This document shows positions 61,800 to 64,000 of a stretch of DNA of 64,000 nucleotides, piece by piece; position 1 is the stretch's first letter, and every line of letters starts with the position of its first letter. Under the pieces are notes generated by a model that saw only the letters and a program-made list of their open reading frames with translations, was not told the DNA's origin and did not search any database. The translations under genes were made by a program, and so were the position numbers. The stretch is from NCBI GenBank assembly GCA_002104945.1, contig MCFH01000022.1:744001-808000 (forward strand), written 5' to 3'. This DNA is from Piromyces finnis (lineage: Eukaryota; Neocallimastigomycota; Neocallimastigomycetes; Neocallimastigales; Neocallimastigaceae).

Positions 61800-62160
61800 A
61801 AGAAAGTTAGTAGAAAGAGATTCCTTGGAAAATCAATGTTTCAAAAAAAACAACCCTCTTTCGCTGTTACGCACGGAGACCTTGAAAGAGGGTCGTTCAA
61901 TTCCATGAGCTTAGTTCTAATAGTATTTCCCAAAAAAGACTAACCAAACATCTATTGCACAATGCTTGGATTTATTTCTACTCGCTCAGCACCATGAACA
62001 TGAGTAAAGTCCCTTGAGAAACTTCATTTATTAAACTAAATGAAGGCATGTTCCCAAGGAAAAGGAATGTTATTATTAACACCAATATATTTCCTCAATT
62101 AAAAGCAATTTATGGATTTATTGATTAAAGATCGTCAAGTAAGCAAGTTGAAAAAATACA
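61800..62160. ncRNA. GC-enriched island with stable hairpins, candidate structured RNA
   Basis: A non-coding block clearly richer in G and C than its surroundings. A perfect 10-bp stem ACCCTCTTTC/GAAAGAGGGT pairs 61,853-61,862 with 61,884-61,893 and extends by three more pairs after one mismatch. A second, nested hairpin pairs TTCATTTA (62,023-62,030) with TAAATGAA (62,037-62,044), and outside it GAA/TTC and CCTTG/CAAGG (62,012-62,016 with 62,055-62,059). GTTCAATTCC at 61,895-61,904 matches a Pol III B box except for its first G. Read on the minus strand, the first hairpin is followed by eight T (61,843-61,850), as at a Pol III terminator. The two readings conflict on strand, so none is assigned. 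I could not match it to tRNA, 5S, U snRNA, RNase P or SRP RNA. It could also be a retroposon fragment. Confidence 0.35.
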
Positions 62161-62205
62161 AAACATATTACTTTTAAAAATTTCAAATAAAATAAAGGAA
62201 TAAAA

Positions 62206-62236
<31 letters not shown>

Positions 62237-62789
62237 ATTATGAACCACTTTCCTATTTTGTTTTTATTCTTATTTACTGCAACTTTTTTTTTTTTTTTAA
62301 TAAATAATACACTTTAAATTTTTATACCTCTACATATATATTTTTTCTAATTGATAAATTATTTTTTATCTTTTATTTTTTATATAAGATTAGGAGGAGG
62401 ATAGAATGTTTCTTTTTTTTTTTGTTTACAAAAAATATTAATATGACTTTTTACATGTGTAAATTAATTATTATTAATAAATAATAGTTTATGTGATGTT
62501 TGTTTGCTTGTTTAATTAAGATATCATTAATATTCATTATTAAATGAAATAATATTTAAATTTTAAATTCAAAAAAAAAAAAAAAAAAAATACAAAATTT
62601 GATGAATAAACTTTAAAAAAAATACATAGTATTTAAAACTTAAAAATTAAATGGATATTTATTAATAAATATCTTTAATTTTTATATATATAAATAAGTT
62701 TTATATTATAGAGTATCATTAAATAAATTCAATTATTTAATTAATACTAATAATTATGAATAGTATTAAAAAAAAAATTGCTCTCAAAT
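62161..62789. other. AT-rich spacer, 3' flank of second cyclin
   Basis: No gene. A 27-A run at 62,207-62,233 and another A-run near 62,572-62,590 are the main features. The right end should hold the 3' UTR of the minus-strand cyclin. Confidence 0.45.
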
Positions 62790-64000
62790 TTATTTAAATC
62801 CCTTAATAAATGGATTACCATGAATTTGAGATGATGAATAATTAGTTTTAATGCATGGTGGAACAAGTACATTTTTATTTTGAACAAGGTATCTTTCAAT
62901 AAAATCTGGAGTTGGAGAAGCTGTTCGACTTAATGGTGGAGATGGGTATATAGTATTCCTAACAGGATAAGCACAAATATTTTGACGAACAACAGATTGT
63001 GGTTTTACATTATTTATTTTTGGAAAAAATAAAACAGATTGATTTGATGTAGTTGAACCCTTTGGAATAACAGTTGATCCTTGGAAAGGAGGAATAGGCA
63101 TGGATGGATGATTTACTGGAATGTTGATTAAAGTAGATTGAGAAGATTGATTTTTGATGACTCTAGACATTGGAAGATTGGGCAAAAGTTGGGATGGTTT
63201 GACGGCTTGAACATTTTGTGGCATCATAGGGATAACTTGAGGCTTTGAAGGGTTTCTTACCATAAAATGATTTTTGGTTTGGCGAACCTTGGATGGGGTT
63301 AATGGGGAATAGATTGCAGTATTTGAATTTGGATGAGCCAAAGTAGTAGTGAAAGAGGAAGAGGAGGATGAGGTAGTAAAGAAAGGATTTGGGGATAAAT
63401 TGTAAGAAACAACAGGTGGCATAGCAACCTTTGGTTGCTTTCTTTGTTCGTATTTTAAAGTTAAGTCACGGCTAACATTTTTTATCAACTTTAACCAATC
63501 CTTATAATTACTTTCAGAAACATAAAGTCTGAATGAAATAGCGACTAAACCTTTCATTTCCAATTCATTTAAATGTTTTAATGAAATGTTGGTAACATTA
63601 GCCCAAACTGTATTTGAGTAACGATCATCACTAATGAATTTATTTGCCATCATAAAAGCAACAGGAATAATTTCTTCATAACTCCATTGGTTCAAGAATT
63701 TTCCTTCTGGGGTTTGGCTAGCTTCCTTCAATCTATAAATGTATTCTAAAGCGAGAATAACGGAGGAAAAGGAAATTTGAGTAATTTTAAGTAAATGATC
63801 AACATAATCAATTAATTTTGAATAATTATTTTTTAATTCTCCTCGGCAAGAACGACTACAAGCCTTTAAAATTTGAGTTTCAAAATCTTTTGGATCAACT
63901 TGTGCTTCATTTTTTAAAGCGACTTTTTTCTTTTCAACATCAATACCAGCAGTGTTTAATACTGGCTCATTTTTTAAGGTTGCTTGTTCTTGGAATATTT
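62790..64000 (-). CDS. PHO80-like cyclin, 5' end beyond the window
   Basis: Open to the right edge; about 403 codons are visible on the complement with no intron. The cyclin box is continuous, roughly 63,480-63,860: a LKNNYSKLIDYVDHLLKI helix, then ISFSSVILALEYIYRLKEAS. It continues VAFMMANKFISDDRYSNTVW, then ISLKHLNELEMKGLV and LYVSESNYKDWL. These match the PHO80/Pcl pattern (A-x-K-x-x-x-D-x-x-Y-x-N-x-x-W, L-N-x-L-E). The C-terminal 210 residues are Ser/Pro/Asn/Val-rich and probably disordered. The visible N-terminal part is acidic and Lys-rich. This gene is a useful reference for the dismembered cyclin 8 kb away; whether the two are recent paralogues cannot be told by eye. Confidence 0.88.
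   Translation of the reverse strand, partial: IFQEQATLKNEPVLNTAGIDVEKKKVALKNEAQVDPKDFETQILKACSRSCRGELKNNYSKLIDYVDHLLKITQISFSSVILALEYIYRLKEASQTPEGKFLNQWSYEEIIPVAFMMANKFISDDRYSNTVWANVTNISLKHLNELEMKGLVAISFRLYVSESNYKDWLKLIKNVSRDLTLKYEQRKQPKVAMPPVVSYNLSPNPFFTTSSSSSSFTTTLAHPNSNTAIYSPLTPSKVRQTKNHFMVRNPSKPQVIPMMPQNVQAVKPSQLLPNLPMSRVIKNQSSQSTLINIPVNHPSMPIPPFQGSTVIPKGSTTSNQSVLFFPKINNVKPQSVVRQNICAYPVRNTIYPSPPLSRTASPTPDFIERYLVQNKNVLVPPCIKTNYSSSQIHGNPFIKGFK

Noticed and set aside
61853-61910. tRNA gene near the B-box-like GTTCAATTCC
   Set aside because: The bases flanking the putative T loop do not pair and no acceptor or anticodon stem can be built.

Overview
This window is eukaryotic nuclear DNA: strongly AT-rich, full of homopolymer runs and trinucleotide repeats, with genes cut by many short GT-AG introns of roughly 55-300 bp. 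Two genes are diagnostic of flagellated cells: an axonemal outer-arm dynein heavy chain and a CCDC61/VFL3 basal-body protein. Add the extreme AT bias, Asn-rich proteins, PHO80-like cyclins, an apparently bacterial-type phosphoribosyltransferase that now carries introns, and copia and LINE relics. The best fit is a zoosporic fungus, probably an anaerobic gut fungus (Neocallimastigomycota). That assignment is inference; no rRNA or other marker is present.

Layout. 0.7-15.7 kb (minus): a complete 14-exon dynein heavy chain, 4515 aa. 17.0-20.3 kb (minus): a complete 14-exon CCDC61/VFL3 homologue, 667 aa. 21.0-21.3 kb: a GC-enriched retroposon with an A-tail and a perfect 13-bp target-site duplication. 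23.8-26.3 kb (plus): a two-exon protein with Trp/Asp-Gly repeats that I cannot name. 27.0-28.0 kb (minus): CGI121 (KEOPS subunit). 29.2-31.6 kb (plus): RPN10 (proteasome ubiquitin receptor). 34.7-36.3 kb (minus): casein kinase 1. 39.4-40.7 kb (plus): COG1926-like phosphoribosyltransferase in eight exons. 41.3-46.7 kb (minus): ABCA-type ABC transporter with degenerate ATPase motifs. 47.6-49.1 kb: decayed copia pol. 50.4-54.8 kb (minus): PHO80-like cyclin with a cyclin fold split by large Asn-rich inserts. 57.8-61.1 kb (minus): decayed L1-like LINE with its own 187-bp insertion. 61.8-62.2 kb: second GC-enriched, hairpin-rich island. 62.8 kb to the right edge (minus): a second, ordinary PHO80-like cyclin, cut by the window end.

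Exon-intron models were built by hand from conserved protein continuity plus splice sites. For every complete gene the summed exon length divides exactly by three and reads through without a stop, which is good internal support. The dynein and CCDC61 genes lie head-to-tail on the same strand and serve the same organelle (axoneme and basal body). The remaining genes are housekeeping (tRNA modification, proteasome, CK1, cyclins) and do not form one pathway. I found no tRNA, rRNA, CRISPR or prokaryotic operon. The most unusual items are the 21-kb retroposon, the exploded cyclin box, the transporter with defective ATPase signatures, the Trp/Asp-Gly repeat protein and the 61.8-kb island.
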